Shown: in pieces, positions 7,294 through 16,660 of the stretch | Position numbering within the stretch: position 1 is the first letter of the stretch | Layout of the letters: each line of letters opens with the position of its first letter | DNA from: Dechloromonas sp. CZR5 | GTDB lineage: Bacteria; Pseudomonadota; Gammaproteobacteria; Burkholderiales; Rhodocyclaceae | NCBI RefSeq assembly: GCF_008711155.1 | Contig: NZ_VUYQ01000003.1 | Location: forward strand, 434,001-498,000 | Direction: 5' to 3' | DNA: 64,000 nt | The notes under the pieces: generated by a model | Database searches by the model: none | What the model saw: only the letters and a program-made list of their open reading frames with translations | Told to the model about the DNA's origin: nothing | Made by a program: the position numbers and the translations under genes

Positions 7294-9215
7294 CGATTGG
7301 CGAAAAAGTCGAGGACGACCTGCAGTTCGCGGGTCCGTTTCATCGGAGGGAGACTTTGCCAGACCTTGCGGCCATACGGCTTTGATATGAGTCGCGGATC
7401 GCACATCATCAGCACGCCCTTGTCGCTTTCGTCGCGGATCAGGCGACCGGCACCCTGCTTGACGTTGATCACCGCGCGCGGCAACTGATATTCGATGAAG
7501 GCATTGCGGCCTTCGCGCTTCATCTGCTCGATGCGCGCCGACAGCACTGGATCGTCGGGCGGCGCGAAAGGAATCTTGTCGATGACGACCAGCGACAACG
7601 CCTCGCCGCGCACATCGACGCCTTCCCAGAAGCTCTGACTGCCGACCAGGATGGAGTTGCCATGACTGCGGAAGCGTTGCAGCAAGTCGTTCTTGCTGCC
7701 CTCACCCTGGACCAGCAGCGGAATGTCCAGCCCCTCATCCTCGATCTTGGCCTTGAGCAGCTCGTGGGTACGGCGCATGGCACGCAGGCTGGTGCACAGG
7801 AAGAAGGCGCCGCCGTTGGCCGCCTTGACGGCAGGCCAGGCGGCGTCGACCACGGACTCGGTGTAGTTCCAGGCGTTCGGGTCGGGCATGCCGAGCGGCA
7901 CGTAGAGCACGGCCTGCTCGCCATAGTCGAAGGGACTGTGCCAGCAGGCGGAATCGGGATCGCCGAGGCCGAGTTCGGCGCAGTAGTGGTGGAACTTGCC
8001 CTGCACCGCCAGGGTGGCCGACGTGAATATCCAGGCCCGCGGATGGCCACCCATCTGTTTGCGGAAAATGTCGGCGACCTTGAGCGGGGTCGAATTCAGT
8101 TGCAGTGACTGGCTGAAGGCCTCCCCCCAGCGCACGTAGCCGAGATCGGCCAGGTTCTGCCACTGGGCGAGGCGCTGTTGCAGTTCGACCGCACGTTGCC
8201 AGCATTTCTCGATACCTTCGGCCCGCTGGGCCTGGGTTTCGAGGATGGCGGCGAATTTGGCCACTTCCTCATCGAGCTGTTTCAACGCCGGGGCGAATTC
8301 CGGCCGCTCCTGCAACTGGTCGTAGGAGAAGCGCCCGGCATCGACGCCGACCGACAGGCGCAGGTCACGCGCCGCCTTTTCCATGGCCTTGGCGCCGCTC
8401 TGGATATCGAGGCAATCGCGGGCGCTGGTCAGGCCCTCGGCCTTGGCGTCGCGCGCCAGATCGACGACCTGGGCGGTCGACACGCTGTCGCCGAAGAACA
8501 GGGTCGCCACTTCCGGCAACTGGTGCGCTTCGTCGAAGATGACCGTGTTGCAGGCGGGGAGCAGTTCGGCCATGCCTTCGTCGCGCAGCATCACGTCGGC
8601 GAAGAACAGGTGGTGATTGACTACCACCAGATCGGCCGCCATCGCCTCCTTGCGCGCCTGCATGACGAAGCATTCCTTGTAGTCCGGGCAGTCCTGACCC
8701 AGGCAGTTATCGCGCGTCGAGGTGGCGCTGTTCCACACCGGCGAGTTTTCGTTGACCTCGACACACTCGGCCTTGTCGCCGGTCTGCGAGGTCTTGGTGA
8801 AGACCGAGATGCGGCGGGCATCGGCGGCATCCTCGCGGGTCAGGAAACGGCCGTCGGCCAGCGCCCGGTTCAGGTGATACGGGCAGACGTAATTGGCGCG
8901 CCCCTTGAGCAGGGCGATCTTGACCGGCACCTTGAGGATGTCGCGGACCATCGGCAGGTCCTTGTTGAACAACTGGTCCTGCAGGGTCTTGGTACCCGTG
9001 GATACGATGACCTTGCCGTTCGAGTTGAGCGCCGGCACCAGGTAGGCGAAAGTCTTGCCCGTGCCGGTCCCCGCCTCGGCGATGAAGACCGAATTGCCGT
9101 GAATGGCGGCCGCGATGCGCTCGGCCATGTCGACCTGCTGCTGACGGACGCGATAGCCGCCGATGGCACGGGCAAACGGCCCGTCGGGCGAGAAGATTTC
9201 GAGGAGGGAGGACAA
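7290..9215 (-). CDS. yoaA: DinG/YoaA-type iron-sulfur ATP-dependent DNA helicase
   Basis: A 641-residue superfamily 2 XPD-like helicase; the length matches YoaA better than the longer DinG. Walker A is EAGTGTGKT (47-55) and the DEAH box is at 228-231. Four cysteines at 111, 171, 176 and 182 match the iron-sulfur cluster ligands of the XPD/DinG group. C-terminal helicase motifs include ILVGSQSFWEGVDVRGEAL and QGAGRLIRDESDKGV. Such helicases unwind 5'-to-3' at damaged or R-looped DNA. The start is TTG, placed by homology to the YoaA N-terminus (FSPDGPFARAIGGY); no good ribosome binding site precedes it, so the exact start is uncertain. Confidence 0.9.
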   Translation of the reverse strand: MSSLLEIFSPDGPFARAIGGYRVRQQQVDMAERIAAAIHGNSVFIAEAGTGTGKTFAYLVPALNSNGKVIVSTGTKTLQDQLFNKDLPMVRDILKVPVKIALLKGRANYVCPYHLNRALADGRFLTREDAADARRISVFTKTSQTGDKAECVEVNENSPVWNSATSTRDNCLGQDCPDYKECFVMQARKEAMAADLVVVNHHLFFADVMLRDEGMAELLPACNTVIFDEAHQLPEVATLFFGDSVSTAQVVDLARDAKAEGLTSARDCLDIQSGAKAMEKAARDLRLSVGVDAGRFSYDQLQERPEFAPALKQLDEEVAKFAAILETQAQRAEGIEKCWQRAVELQQRLAQWQNLADLGYVRWGEAFSQSLQLNSTPLKVADIFRKQMGGHPRAWIFTSATLAVQGKFHHYCAELGLGDPDSACWHSPFDYGEQAVLYVPLGMPDPNAWNYTESVVDAAWPAVKAANGGAFFLCTSLRAMRRTHELLKAKIEDEGLDIPLLVQGEGSKNDLLQRFRSHGNSILVGSQSFWEGVDVRGEALSLVVIDKIPFAPPDDPVLSARIEQMKREGRNAFIEYQLPRAVINVKQGAGRLIRDESDKGVLMMCDPRLISKPYGRKVWQSLPPMKRTRELQVVLDFFANR

Positions 9216-9378
9216 GGAAAAAGGCCGAAAAAAGCAGGCGCAATTCTAGCAGATGGCCCCTGCCGGCGAGGCTTTTCCCACCGCCCCCCGTTCTGTCCGG
9301 CATAGGCCCGCGTGCTTTTCCCGGTGCCGGTTATCGCTGCATTTGCTACCCTGCCGTTTTGCCCTGCCTGCCCCCTTC

Positions 9379-10260
9379 GTGGATTCGATCGCCCTCCTCC
9401 TCGTCATTACCGGCGCCTTGTGCCATGCCGCCTGGAACCTGCTCGCCAAGAAGGCCTCGGGCGGCCTGCCCTTCGTGTTCCTGTTCGGCGTGGTCAGCAG
9501 CGTAGGCGCCCTGCCGTTCGCGGTCTGGGCCTGGCACGAGAATCAGGTGCCGCTGACATGGCTGGCCTGGGCAGCCATCGCCGGAAGTGCGCTGATGCAT
9601 GCGGTGTATTCGCTGGTGCTGCAACAGGGCTACCGCAACAGCGACTTCTCGGTGGTCTATCCGCTGGCGCGCGGCACCGGGCCGCTTTTCTCGGTCGCCG
9701 CAGCCATCCTGCTGCTCGGCGAAATGCCGAACCGGGCCGGCTGGATCGGCATCCTGGCGCTACTGACGGGAATATTCCTGATCTCCGGCGCCCACCGCAT
9801 TCATCGCGCCGCGACGGAACGTGCCCGCGCCGGACTGTTCTGGGGCTCGCTGACCGGCCTGTGCATCGCGGCCTATACGGTTCTCGACGGCTGGGCCATC
9901 AAGGTGCTTGGCCTATCGCCGCTGCTTTTCTACGTGCTGTGCCTTGGCCTGCGCACCGTCATCCTCGCGCCGCAGGCATTGCGCAACCTGCCGGCGCTGC
10001 ACGCCGAATGGCTGCGCAGCCGCCGGTACATCATCGCCGTCGGCCTGCTGTCGCCGCTGGCCTATCTGCTCGTGCTCTTCGCCGTGCAGCGCGCCCCGCT
10101 CAGCTACGTCGCGCCGATGCGCGAGTTGTCGATGTTGATCGGCGTTTACCTGGGCACGCGGCTGCTGCGCGAAACCCTGCTCCCGTCGCGGCTGATCGGG
10201 ACCCTCTTCATGATCGCCGGCGTGGTCGCCCTGGCGCTATTCAGCCAGCCATCGCCCTGA
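9379..10260 (+). CDS. EamA/DMT-family transporter
   Basis: A 293-residue integral membrane protein with about ten hydrophobic helices in two repeats, as in the drug/metabolite transporter (EamA) superfamily. It begins VDSIALLLVITGALCHAAWNLLA with a GTG start. An upstream in-frame extension to 9253 lacks membrane character and is not chosen. The conserved repeat features (SFVVYPLARG-like SDFSVVYPLARGTGPL and a later YVAPMRELSMLIG) are visible. Substrate is unknown; relatives export amino acids or other metabolites. It is divergent from the helicase and convergent with def, 8 bases away. Confidence 0.85.
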   Translation: MDSIALLLVITGALCHAAWNLLAKKASGGLPFVFLFGVVSSVGALPFAVWAWHENQVPLTWLAWAAIAGSALMHAVYSLVLQQGYRNSDFSVVYPLARGTGPLFSVAAAILLLGEMPNRAGWIGILALLTGIFLISGAHRIHRAATERARAGLFWGSLTGLCIAAYTVLDGWAIKVLGLSPLLFYVLCLGLRTVILAPQALRNLPALHAEWLRSRRYIIAVGLLSPLAYLLVLFAVQRAPLSYVAPMRELSMLIGVYLGTRLLRETLLPSRLIGTLFMIAGVVALALFSQPSP

Positions 10261-10268
10261 GTGGCCCT

Positions 10269-10790
10269 CTAAGCCAGCTCGGGGAAAAGCACGTCGGTAA
10301 AGCCGAAGCGCGAGAAATCGCGCACGCGCATCGGGTAGAGAACCCCGTTGAGATGATCGCACTCGTGCTGGACGACGCGCGCATGAAAGCCATCCACCTC
10401 GCGCTCGATCCGATTGCCCAGCGGGTCGTAGCCGCTGTAGCGGATACGCTCGGGCCGGGGCACTTCGCCGCGCAGGCCGGGCACCGACAGGCAGCCTTCC
10501 CAGGCCAGCGCCTCGTCGCTGCCGAGCGGCACGATGCACGGATTGATCAGCACGGTCATCGGCACCGCCGGGGCATCCGGGTAGCGCACGCTGCGCTCGA
10601 AGCCGAAAATCACCACCTGCAGGCCCACGCCGATCTGCGGAGCGGCCAGGCCGACGCCGCCGGCGGCGGCCATCGTGTCCAGCATGTCGGCAATCAGGTT
10701 GTGCAACCCGGGGGTATCGAAAGCCGCAACCGGTTCGGCGGGCACCAGCAAACGTGGATCGCCCATGCGCAGGATGTCGCGAACAGCCAT
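10269..10790 (-). CDS. def: Peptide deformylase
   Basis: A 173-residue metalloprotease that removes the formyl group from nascent N-terminal formyl-methionine. All three family motifs are present: [10 protein letters not shown] (45-54), EGCLSV (98-103, with the metal-ligand Cys100) and HECDH (142-146, two metal-ligand histidines and the catalytic Glu). The start is at [15 protein letters not shown]; a much longer open frame upstream belongs to the antisense composition of the malonyl-CoA decarboxylase region. The usual fmt partner is not adjacent, so this may be an additional deformylase copy. Confidence 0.95.
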   Translation of the reverse strand: MAVRDILRMGDPRLLVPAEPVAAFDTPGLHNLIADMLDTMAAAGGVGLAAPQIGVGLQVVIFGFERSVRYPDAPAVPMTVLINPCIVPLGSDEALAWEGCLSVPGLRGEVPRPERIRYSGYDPLGNRIEREVDGFHARVVQHECDHLNGVLYPMRVRDFSRFGFTDVLFPELA

Positions 10791-10849
10791 TATTTCTTCC
10801 TCGTGTGCAAGCTCAAGCACCGATTGTAGCGACGACGGCCCGGCACCGC

Positions 10850-12178
10850 TTACTTGGCCCTGGCCAGGCGCCGCACCGTGGCCGACATGGCGATCGTGCC
10901 CTGGCCGGCAAAGGCTTCCAGATTGGTCTCGATTTCTTCCGGACTGTACAGGTAATTGACCATCAGTCCGAAGGATTGCCGCAATCCCTTGGCGGAGCTG
11001 TCGCCCAGGTAGTTCAGACGCTCGATGCGGGCGCCGTTGCCGAGGTGGAAACGCGATACCGGGTCGAGCGGCGGCCCGCTTTCCGCGCCGCCCTGCTTGG
11101 CGGTGGCCAGATAACGGGCGCCGAGCCGGTTGAGCGGATCGCGCAGGCTGCGCACCAGCTTCTTGTCCTGTGCCCAGGCGCCATTCGACAATTCGTCGAG
11201 CGAGTGCTCGATACCGATGTCGGCCAGCACCTGCGGGTTCCTGCGCACCCAGGCTGCCAGGCCGGGCATCGGCGACAGCGTGGCGAAATTGGCCAGTTTG
11301 GGAAAGTCGCGCTTCAGGTCGTCGATCACCCGCTTGAGCAGGAAATTGCCGAAGGACACGCCGCGCAGGCCGATCTGGGTATTGGAAATCGAATAGAAGA
11401 TCGCCGTATCGGCCTTGCGGTTGTCGAACACCGGCGCGCTCTCGTCGAGCAGCGCCTGGACGTTGTCGGCCAGGTGATCGGTCAGCGCCACCTCGACGAA
11501 GATCAACGGCTCGGCCGGCATGCGGGGGTGGAAGAAGGCATACAGGCGGCGGTCGGAATCGAGGCGATTCTTCAGGTCGGTCCATGAGCGAATTTCGTGC
11601 ACCGCCTCGTACTCGATCAGCTTTTCCAGCAAGGCAGCCGGCGAATTCCAGGTGATGCGCTGCAGTTCGAGGAAGCCGACATCGAACCAGGCCGACAGGC
11701 GCGATTCCAGCTCGCGGTCGAGCACCGCCAGTTCCCGGTCCTTTTCCAGGTAGCCCAGCAGATCGGCGCGCAGATCGACGAGGAATTTGACCCCCTGCGG
11801 CATGGCGTTGAACTGCGTCAGGATGCGGATGCGCGACGAGCGCATGGCGCCGCGCAGGGCGGCCTCGGCCTTCCATTGGTCCGGCGTGCCGACCGCCTTC
11901 TGGTACTCCTTGTGAGCATTCGCCACCTTGGCCGGATCGGGGCCGAACTCGAGGGCGATCAGCTTCAGGAAACGCTGCCGGCCTTCATCGTTGAGGCGCA
12001 GGTAAGTTTCGGCCAGACGTGCCGCCCGACTCCTTGCCGACACCTCGCCGCCGAGGCTTTCGGCGCATTCGCGCAACTGCGCGCGCAATTGCTCGATACC
12101 CCGCGCGGTCAGGGCGATACGTTCAGCGCCGCCGCCCATCAGGGAGCGCAGCTTGTCGACCAGATTTCCAGCCACCAT
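10850..12178 (-). CDS. Malonyl-CoA decarboxylase
   Basis: A 442-residue protein of the malonyl-CoA decarboxylase family, which converts malonyl-CoA to acetyl-CoA and CO2. The N-terminal half is the helical oligomerisation domain; the C-terminal half is the acetyltransferase-like catalytic domain. Ser302 in LSPMPG and His378 in SRFHLGNGA correspond to the catalytic Ser and His of the human enzyme (LSPIPG and FHLQNG). The family segments [19 protein letters not shown] and [20 protein letters not shown] are clear. No malonyl-CoA synthetase (MatB) or transporter gene is adjacent, so it may act in malonyl-CoA detoxification rather than in a mat operon. Confidence 0.93.
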   Translation of the reverse strand: MVAGNLVDKLRSLMGGGAERIALTARGIEQLRAQLRECAESLGGEVSARSRAARLAETYLRLNDEGRQRFLKLIALEFGPDPAKVANAHKEYQKAVGTPDQWKAEAALRGAMRSSRIRILTQFNAMPQGVKFLVDLRADLLGYLEKDRELAVLDRELESRLSAWFDVGFLELQRITWNSPAALLEKLIEYEAVHEIRSWTDLKNRLDSDRRLYAFFHPRMPAEPLIFVEVALTDHLADNVQALLDESAPVFDNRKADTAIFYSISNTQIGLRGVSFGNFLLKRVIDDLKRDFPKLANFATLSPMPGLAAWVRRNPQVLADIGIEHSLDELSNGAWAQDKKLVRSLRDPLNRLGARYLATAKQGGAESGPPLDPVSRFHLGNGARIERLNYLGDSSAKGLRQSFGLMVNYLYSPEEIETNLEAFAGQGTIAMSATVRRLARAK

Positions 12179-12291
12179 GATTCACCTCCGTGCCGTCATT
12201 TTGCCCCAAGCAACGCGGAAAATCAGCGCCGGGCCATGATCCCGTCAGGCGAAATCCCGGCGAATGGGCGGCTGCGACGGCTCTCCACGCA

Positions 12292-13554
12292 TCAAGGTTT
12301 TTCCGGGATGGCTGTTTCCCGTTCATTGCTCGACCGCTCGAACAGCGCCGGCATGATGTTGTCGGCCAGGAGCAAGCCCACGGCCAGCACGGCGCCGGTG
12401 ATCACCATATCGGTGACCAGTCCGATGCCGGCCACGCTGTCCTGCTGCATCAGGGCGTGCACTCCGCGAAACCCCATGCTGCCGGGCACCAGCGTGATCA
12501 GTCCCGGTATCTGGACGAGTGCCGCCGGCCGCTGGCTCAGGTATTCGTAGAGATGGCCGGCGCAGGCCACCGCCAGTGCGGCCGCGAAGGCGGCGACAAC
12601 GCCGCCCATGCGGGAGTCGAGCAGCGAAAATACGGCCCAGGCCAGCAGGCAGGCGCCAACCGAAACCAGCACTGCCGAGGCCGGCGCCTGCAGCACAGCC
12701 AGCAGGGAAACCCCGAGTGCGGCAATAGCCACCCAGATTACCCACGGGGCAAGCGGCAATGGCACCCCCTGCGCCTGGACCGGCAGGCAAGCCAGCGCGA
12801 CCTGGGTGCCGATGGCCAATCCGGCCCCCAGCAGGAAGAGCAGGACGAAAGCCCCGGTCAGGCGGCCGGTGCCGGCCAGGTAGTTCTGGGTTGCCAACTC
12901 CGACATGGCCACCGTCAGCATGAAGCCGGGCAACAGGAACACAATGCCGGCCACGGCCGAAACGAAGGGCACCTGCTGCGGAAAGACCAGCGCCAGCGCC
13001 TGCGCCAGGAATGCCGCCAGCGCACTCAGGATGACCGGCACGGCAGGCGCGAGGCGCGGGTAACGCGAGAAACCGATGTAGCCGCCGACAAACAGGATGC
13101 CGATGAAGCCGCCGCAGAGCATCTCCCACCAGGCGCCGCGCAACAGCAGCGCGACCGCTCCCGAGAGCAAAAAACCCATCGCCGCCATGCCCCAGCCCGA
13201 CCAGGGCGACGGCTGGCGCATGATGTCGCCGAGACGGGCCGCGTAGTGGTCGATCCCTTCCGCCGACTTGATGTCGCGGGCCAGTGACTGCAAGGCGATC
13301 AGGCGCGCCATGTTGAAATCGTAGGCTGGCAGGCGGAGCATCTCGACTCGTCGCGTTCCGTCGCTGGCCACCACGGTCAGCGCGAGGAAGGTGAGTACGG
13401 CAAAGCCCTCGACCCGTACGCCGAGACGCGCGCCTATCGTTTTCAGGTTGCGTTCCAGATCATGCGCCGGCGCGCCGCTGACATGAAGCGCCAGCCCCAG
13501 GTCGCGTAAAAAAGCGGACAGCCGCGCAAGGGATTGATCGTCGGACGAAGACAT
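12292..13554 (-). CDS. ThrE-family threonine/serine exporter
   Basis: A 420-residue protein with the two-part ThrE architecture. A soluble N-terminal region (about 1-115, with LHVSGAPAHDLERNL and the RVEGFAVLTFLALTV segment) is followed by about ten transmembrane helices. The segment VFLLPGFMLTVAMSELATQN and the later ITLVPGSMGFRG are typical repeats of this family. It probably exports threonine or serine; substrate inferred from family only. The start is the ATG at 13554 (MSSSDDQSLARL). The upstream in-frame extension is not supported. Confidence 0.88.
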   Translation of the reverse strand: MSSSDDQSLARLSAFLRDLGLALHVSGAPAHDLERNLKTIGARLGVRVEGFAVLTFLALTVVASDGTRRVEMLRLPAYDFNMARLIALQSLARDIKSAEGIDHYAARLGDIMRQPSPWSGWGMAAMGFLLSGAVALLLRGAWWEMLCGGFIGILFVGGYIGFSRYPRLAPAVPVILSALAAFLAQALALVFPQQVPFVSAVAGIVFLLPGFMLTVAMSELATQNYLAGTGRLTGAFVLLFLLGAGLAIGTQVALACLPVQAQGVPLPLAPWVIWVAIAALGVSLLAVLQAPASAVLVSVGACLLAWAVFSLLDSRMGGVVAAFAAALAVACAGHLYEYLSQRPAALVQIPGLITLVPGSMGFRGVHALMQQDSVAGIGLVTDMVITGAVLAVGLLLADNIMPALFERSSNERETAIPEKP

Positions 13555-13731
13555 GGTCAGGCACGAAGGGGAATCTGATCGGGGCAACACTCTAACCGAT
13601 TCCCTGCCATCGGGACGACAAGGGATATCCAGCCAGCCGCCGGACGTGTTAAAACGTGCGTCCGCATTAACCACGGCGTTGCGCCAGGCCATCAAAGCGG
13701 CGTAACCATGACCTCATAGCGAAAAAATCCC

Positions 13732-14142
13732 ATGAAAAACACCCTGCACACCCTTGCCTTCGGCAGCCTGATCGCCCTCGCCGCTTGTTCCGCCTTCGCC
13801 GGTTCCAGCGAACGCACGCCCAGCGGACTGGTCTACGAATCGCTGAAGGACGGCACCGGCGCACAGCCGAACGCCCAGTCCAACGTCCAGGTCCACTACC
13901 GTGGCACGCTGGCCGACGGCCGCGAGTTCGACAGCTCCTACAAGCGCGGCGAGCCGGCAACCTTCCCGCTCAACCGGGTGATTCCGTGCTGGACCGAAGG
14001 CGTTGCCAAGATGCGCGAAGGCAGCAAGGCCAAGCTCACCTGCCCGCCGGAAATCGCCTATGGCAGCCGCGGCGCCGGTTCGGCCGTGCCGCCCAACGCG
14101 ACGCTGACCTTCGAGGTCGAACTGCTGAAGGTCGTCCGCTGA
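13732..14142 (+). CDS. Exported FKBP-type peptidyl-prolyl isomerase
   Basis: A 136-residue protein with an N-terminal signal sequence (MKNTLHTLAFGSLIALAACS...). LAAC at 16-19 could be a lipobox, or cleavage may follow AFA at about 23. The mature part is a single FKBP domain with VQVHYRGTLADGREFDSSY, the FPLNRVIPCWTEG segment and the AYGSRGAGSAVPPNATLTFEVELL end. These cover the usual ligand-pocket residues. It is expected to catalyse proline cis-trans isomerisation in the periplasm and assist folding. The gene stands alone, 28 bases before the flavodoxin-like gene. Confidence 0.93.
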   Translation: MKNTLHTLAFGSLIALAACSAFAGSSERTPSGLVYESLKDGTGAQPNAQSNVQVHYRGTLADGREFDSSYKRGEPATFPLNRVIPCWTEGVAKMREGSKAKLTCPPEIAYGSRGAGSAVPPNATLTFEVELLKVVR

Positions 14143-14170
14143 TCGCGTTGCCGGACGAAGACAAGCGCCC

Positions 14171-14662
14171 GTGAAGACCCTGCTGATCGTCTATCACACG
14201 CACACCGGCGGCACGCTGCAGATGGCCCGTGCCGCCGCCGATGCCGCCGGCGCGGAACCCGGCGTCGCCGTGCGTCTGTGCAAGGCGGCCGATGCGGTGG
14301 CGGATGACGTTCTGGCAGCCGATGGATTCCTCTTCGCGACGCCGGAAAACCTGGCCAGCATGGCCGGGATGCTCAAGGATTTCTTCGACCGAACCTACTA
14401 CGCGGCGCTCGACCGCGTGAACGGCCGGCCCTATGCCACATTGATCTGCGCCGGCAGCGACGGCGCCGGTGCCGCCCGGCAGATCGAGCGCATCGCCACC
14501 GGCTGGCGTCTCAAGCCGGTGGCACCGCCACTCATCGTATGCACCCACGCCCAGACACCGTCGGCCATCCTCGCTCCCAAGATCATCGCCGACGATGAGC
14601 TGGCGCGTTGCGCCGAACTCGGCAGTGCCATCGCCGCCGGCCTGGCGCTGGGCGTTTTCTGA
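14171..14662 (+). CDS. Flavodoxin-like / NAD(P)H-dependent oxidoreductase
   Basis: A 163-residue protein with the flavodoxin fold. The phosphate-binding start LLIVYHTHTGGTLQMA corresponds to the FMN loop, and DGFLFATPENLASMAGMLKDFFDRTYY resembles the second FMN contact of the NADPH-dependent FMN reductase group. A later segment LICAGSDGAGAARQIERIATGWRL also fits that group. The start codon is GTG. It sits between the FKBP gene and upp with no obvious functional link. The electron partner is unknown. Confidence 0.8.
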   Translation: MKTLLIVYHTHTGGTLQMARAAADAAGAEPGVAVRLCKAADAVADDVLAADGFLFATPENLASMAGMLKDFFDRTYYAALDRVNGRPYATLICAGSDGAGAARQIERIATGWRLKPVAPPLIVCTHAQTPSAILAPKIIADDELARCAELGSAIAAGLALGVF

Positions 14663-14765
14663 CCGGCCGACGTTCGTCGCATGCGCCACCTGACGATTTC
14701 CCGCATAGGCAGGACAAGGCGAATCGGCTAAGCTCGCGCGGTTATTCTTCCGCCCGGGAACAGCC

Positions 14766-15398
14766 ATGCCCGTCATCGAACTGCAGCACCCCCTCGTCAA
14801 ACACAAAATCGGCCTGATGCGCGAAGGCGACATCAGCACCAAGAAATTCCGCGAGTTGACCGCCGAGGTCGCCCGCCTGCTCAGCTACGAAGCCTGCGCC
14901 GATTTCGAGCTGGAAAAAACCACCATCGCCGGCTGGGCCGGGCCGGTTGAAATCGACCAGATCAAGGGCAAGAAGGTCACTGTCGTGCCCATCCTGCGCG
15001 CCGGCCTGGGCATGCTCGACGGCGTGCTCGACCTGATCCCCAACGCCAAGGTCAGCGTCGTCGGCATCGCCCGCAACCACGACACGCTGATGCCCGAGCC
15101 CTATTTCGAGCGCTTCGTCGGCCAGCTCGACGAGCGCCTGGCGATGATCATCGATCCGATGCTGGCCACCGGCGGCTCGCTGATCGCCACCATCGACATG
15201 CTCAAGCGCAACGGCTGCAAGCACATCAAGGCGCTGGTGCTGGTCGCCGCGCCGGAAGGCATCAAGGCGCTGGAAGCCGCCCATCCGGACGTGCAGTTGT
15301 ATACCGCCGCCGTCGACAGCCACCTCAACGAGGTCGGCTACATCATCCCCGGCCTCGGCGACGCCGGCGACAAGATCTTCGGCACCAAGGAAGCGTGA
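14766..15398 (+). CDS. upp: Uracil phosphoribosyltransferase
   Basis: A 210-residue enzyme that converts uracil and PRPP to UMP in pyrimidine salvage. The family N-terminus [19 protein letters not shown] is clear. The PRPP loop is DPMLATGGS (130-138), and the uracil-binding end [16 protein letters not shown] is intact. The downstream uracil permease gene overlaps the stop codon by one base (TGATG), which indicates a translationally coupled salvage operon. No attenuator-like structure was recognised upstream. Confidence 0.97.
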   Translation: MPVIELQHPLVKHKIGLMREGDISTKKFRELTAEVARLLSYEACADFELEKTTIAGWAGPVEIDQIKGKKVTVVPILRAGLGMLDGVLDLIPNAKVSVVGIARNHDTLMPEPYFERFVGQLDERLAMIIDPMLATGGSLIATIDMLKRNGCKHIKALVLVAAPEGIKALEAAHPDVQLYTAAVDSHLNEVGYIIPGLGDAGDKIFGTKEA

Positions 15399-16627
15399 TG
15401 AGCCAGGCCCACGAACCCACCTGGCGCACCGCGCTGTCCGGCGCGCAAATCCTCTTCGTCGCCTTCGGCGCCACCGTGCTGGTGCCGCTGCTCACCGGAC
15501 TCAACCCCAGCCTAGCGCTGCTCGGCGCCGGCGTCGGCACCCTGCTTTTCCAGCTGTGCACCAAGCGCCAGGTGCCGATCTATCTGGGGTCCAGCTTTGC
15601 CTTTATCGCTCCGGTGATCTACTCGGTGCAGACCTGGGGCATGCCGGCGACCCTCGGTGCGCTGGCTTCGGCGAGCTTTTTCTATTACGTCGCGGCCGGG
15701 CTGGTGAAATGGCGTGGCGTCGATTTCATCCACCGCCTGCTGCCGCCGGTCGTCATCGGCCCCGTGGTCATGGTCATCGGCCTCGGTCTGGCCCAGGTCG
15801 CAGTCGGCATGGCGACCGGCAAGGCGGGCGAGACCCAGGTCGTCCCCTACGAAACCGCCATCGCCATTGCCGCGATCTCGCTGCTGGCAACCATGCTCAC
15901 CGCCATTCGCGCCAGGGGCCTGCTCAAGCTGGTGCCGATTCTGGTCGGTGTGGCGGTTGGCTACATCGCCTCGCTGTTCGTCGGTATCGTCGATTTCAGC
16001 AAGGTGCGCGACGCCGCCTGGATCGCCGTGCCGGAATTCGGCAAGCCGGAGTTCAACCTCGCCGCCATCCTGTTCATGATCCCGGTGGCGATTGCCCCGA
16101 TTGTCGAACACGTCGGCGGCATCCTCGCCATCGGCTCGGTCTCCGGCAAGGACTACACCGAAAACCCCGGCCTGCATCGCACGCTGTTCGGCGACGGCCT
16201 GGCGGTCAACGTCGTCGGCCTGTTCGGCGGCCCGCCGGTCACCACCTACGGCGAAGTCACCGGCGCGGTCATGCTGACCAAGAACTACAACCCGGCGATC
16301 ATGACCTGGGCCGCCGGCTTCGCCATCCTGATGGCCTTCGTCGGCAAATTCGGCGCCTTGCTGCAAACCATCCCGCTGCCGGTGATGGGCGGCATCATGG
16401 TTCTGCTCTTCGGCTCCATCGCCGGTATCGGCCTGAAGACGCTGATGGACGCCAGGGTCGACCTGGCCAGCCCGCGTAACCTGTGCATCGTCTCGGTGAC
16501 GCTGGTCACCGGCATCGGCGGCCTGGGCGTGCATATCGGCAGTTTCTCGCTGCAAGGCATCAGCCTGTGCGGCGTGCTGGCGGTGGCGCTGAACTTCCTG
16601 CTGCCGAAATCGTCTGATGCGCACTGA
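15398..16627 (+). CDS. uraA: Uracil permease (NCS2 family)
   Basis: A 409-residue integral membrane protein of the nucleobase-cation symporter-2 family with many hydrophobic helices. Family hallmarks: QILFVAFGATVLVPLLTGLNP near the start, PIYLGSSFAFIAPV (substrate-site helix), IVEHVGGILAIGSVSGKD (with the glutamate and histidine typical of uracil permeases) and GLFGGPPVTTYGEVTGAV. The ATG at 15398 is preferred over the GTG three bases earlier because the AAGGAAG ribosome binding site is better spaced. It works with Upp in uracil uptake and salvage. Confidence 0.95.
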   Translation: MSQAHEPTWRTALSGAQILFVAFGATVLVPLLTGLNPSLALLGAGVGTLLFQLCTKRQVPIYLGSSFAFIAPVIYSVQTWGMPATLGALASASFFYYVAAGLVKWRGVDFIHRLLPPVVIGPVVMVIGLGLAQVAVGMATGKAGETQVVPYETAIAIAAISLLATMLTAIRARGLLKLVPILVGVAVGYIASLFVGIVDFSKVRDAAWIAVPEFGKPEFNLAAILFMIPVAIAPIVEHVGGILAIGSVSGKDYTENPGLHRTLFGDGLAVNVVGLFGGPPVTTYGEVTGAVMLTKNYNPAIMTWAAGFAILMAFVGKFGALLQTIPLPVMGGIMVLLFGSIAGIGLKTLMDARVDLASPRNLCIVSVTLVTGIGGLGVHIGSFSLQGISLCGVLAVALNFLLPKSSDAH

Positions 16628-16660
16628 CTTTCTGCCGCCCCCTGCCCTTGAATACCAAAC

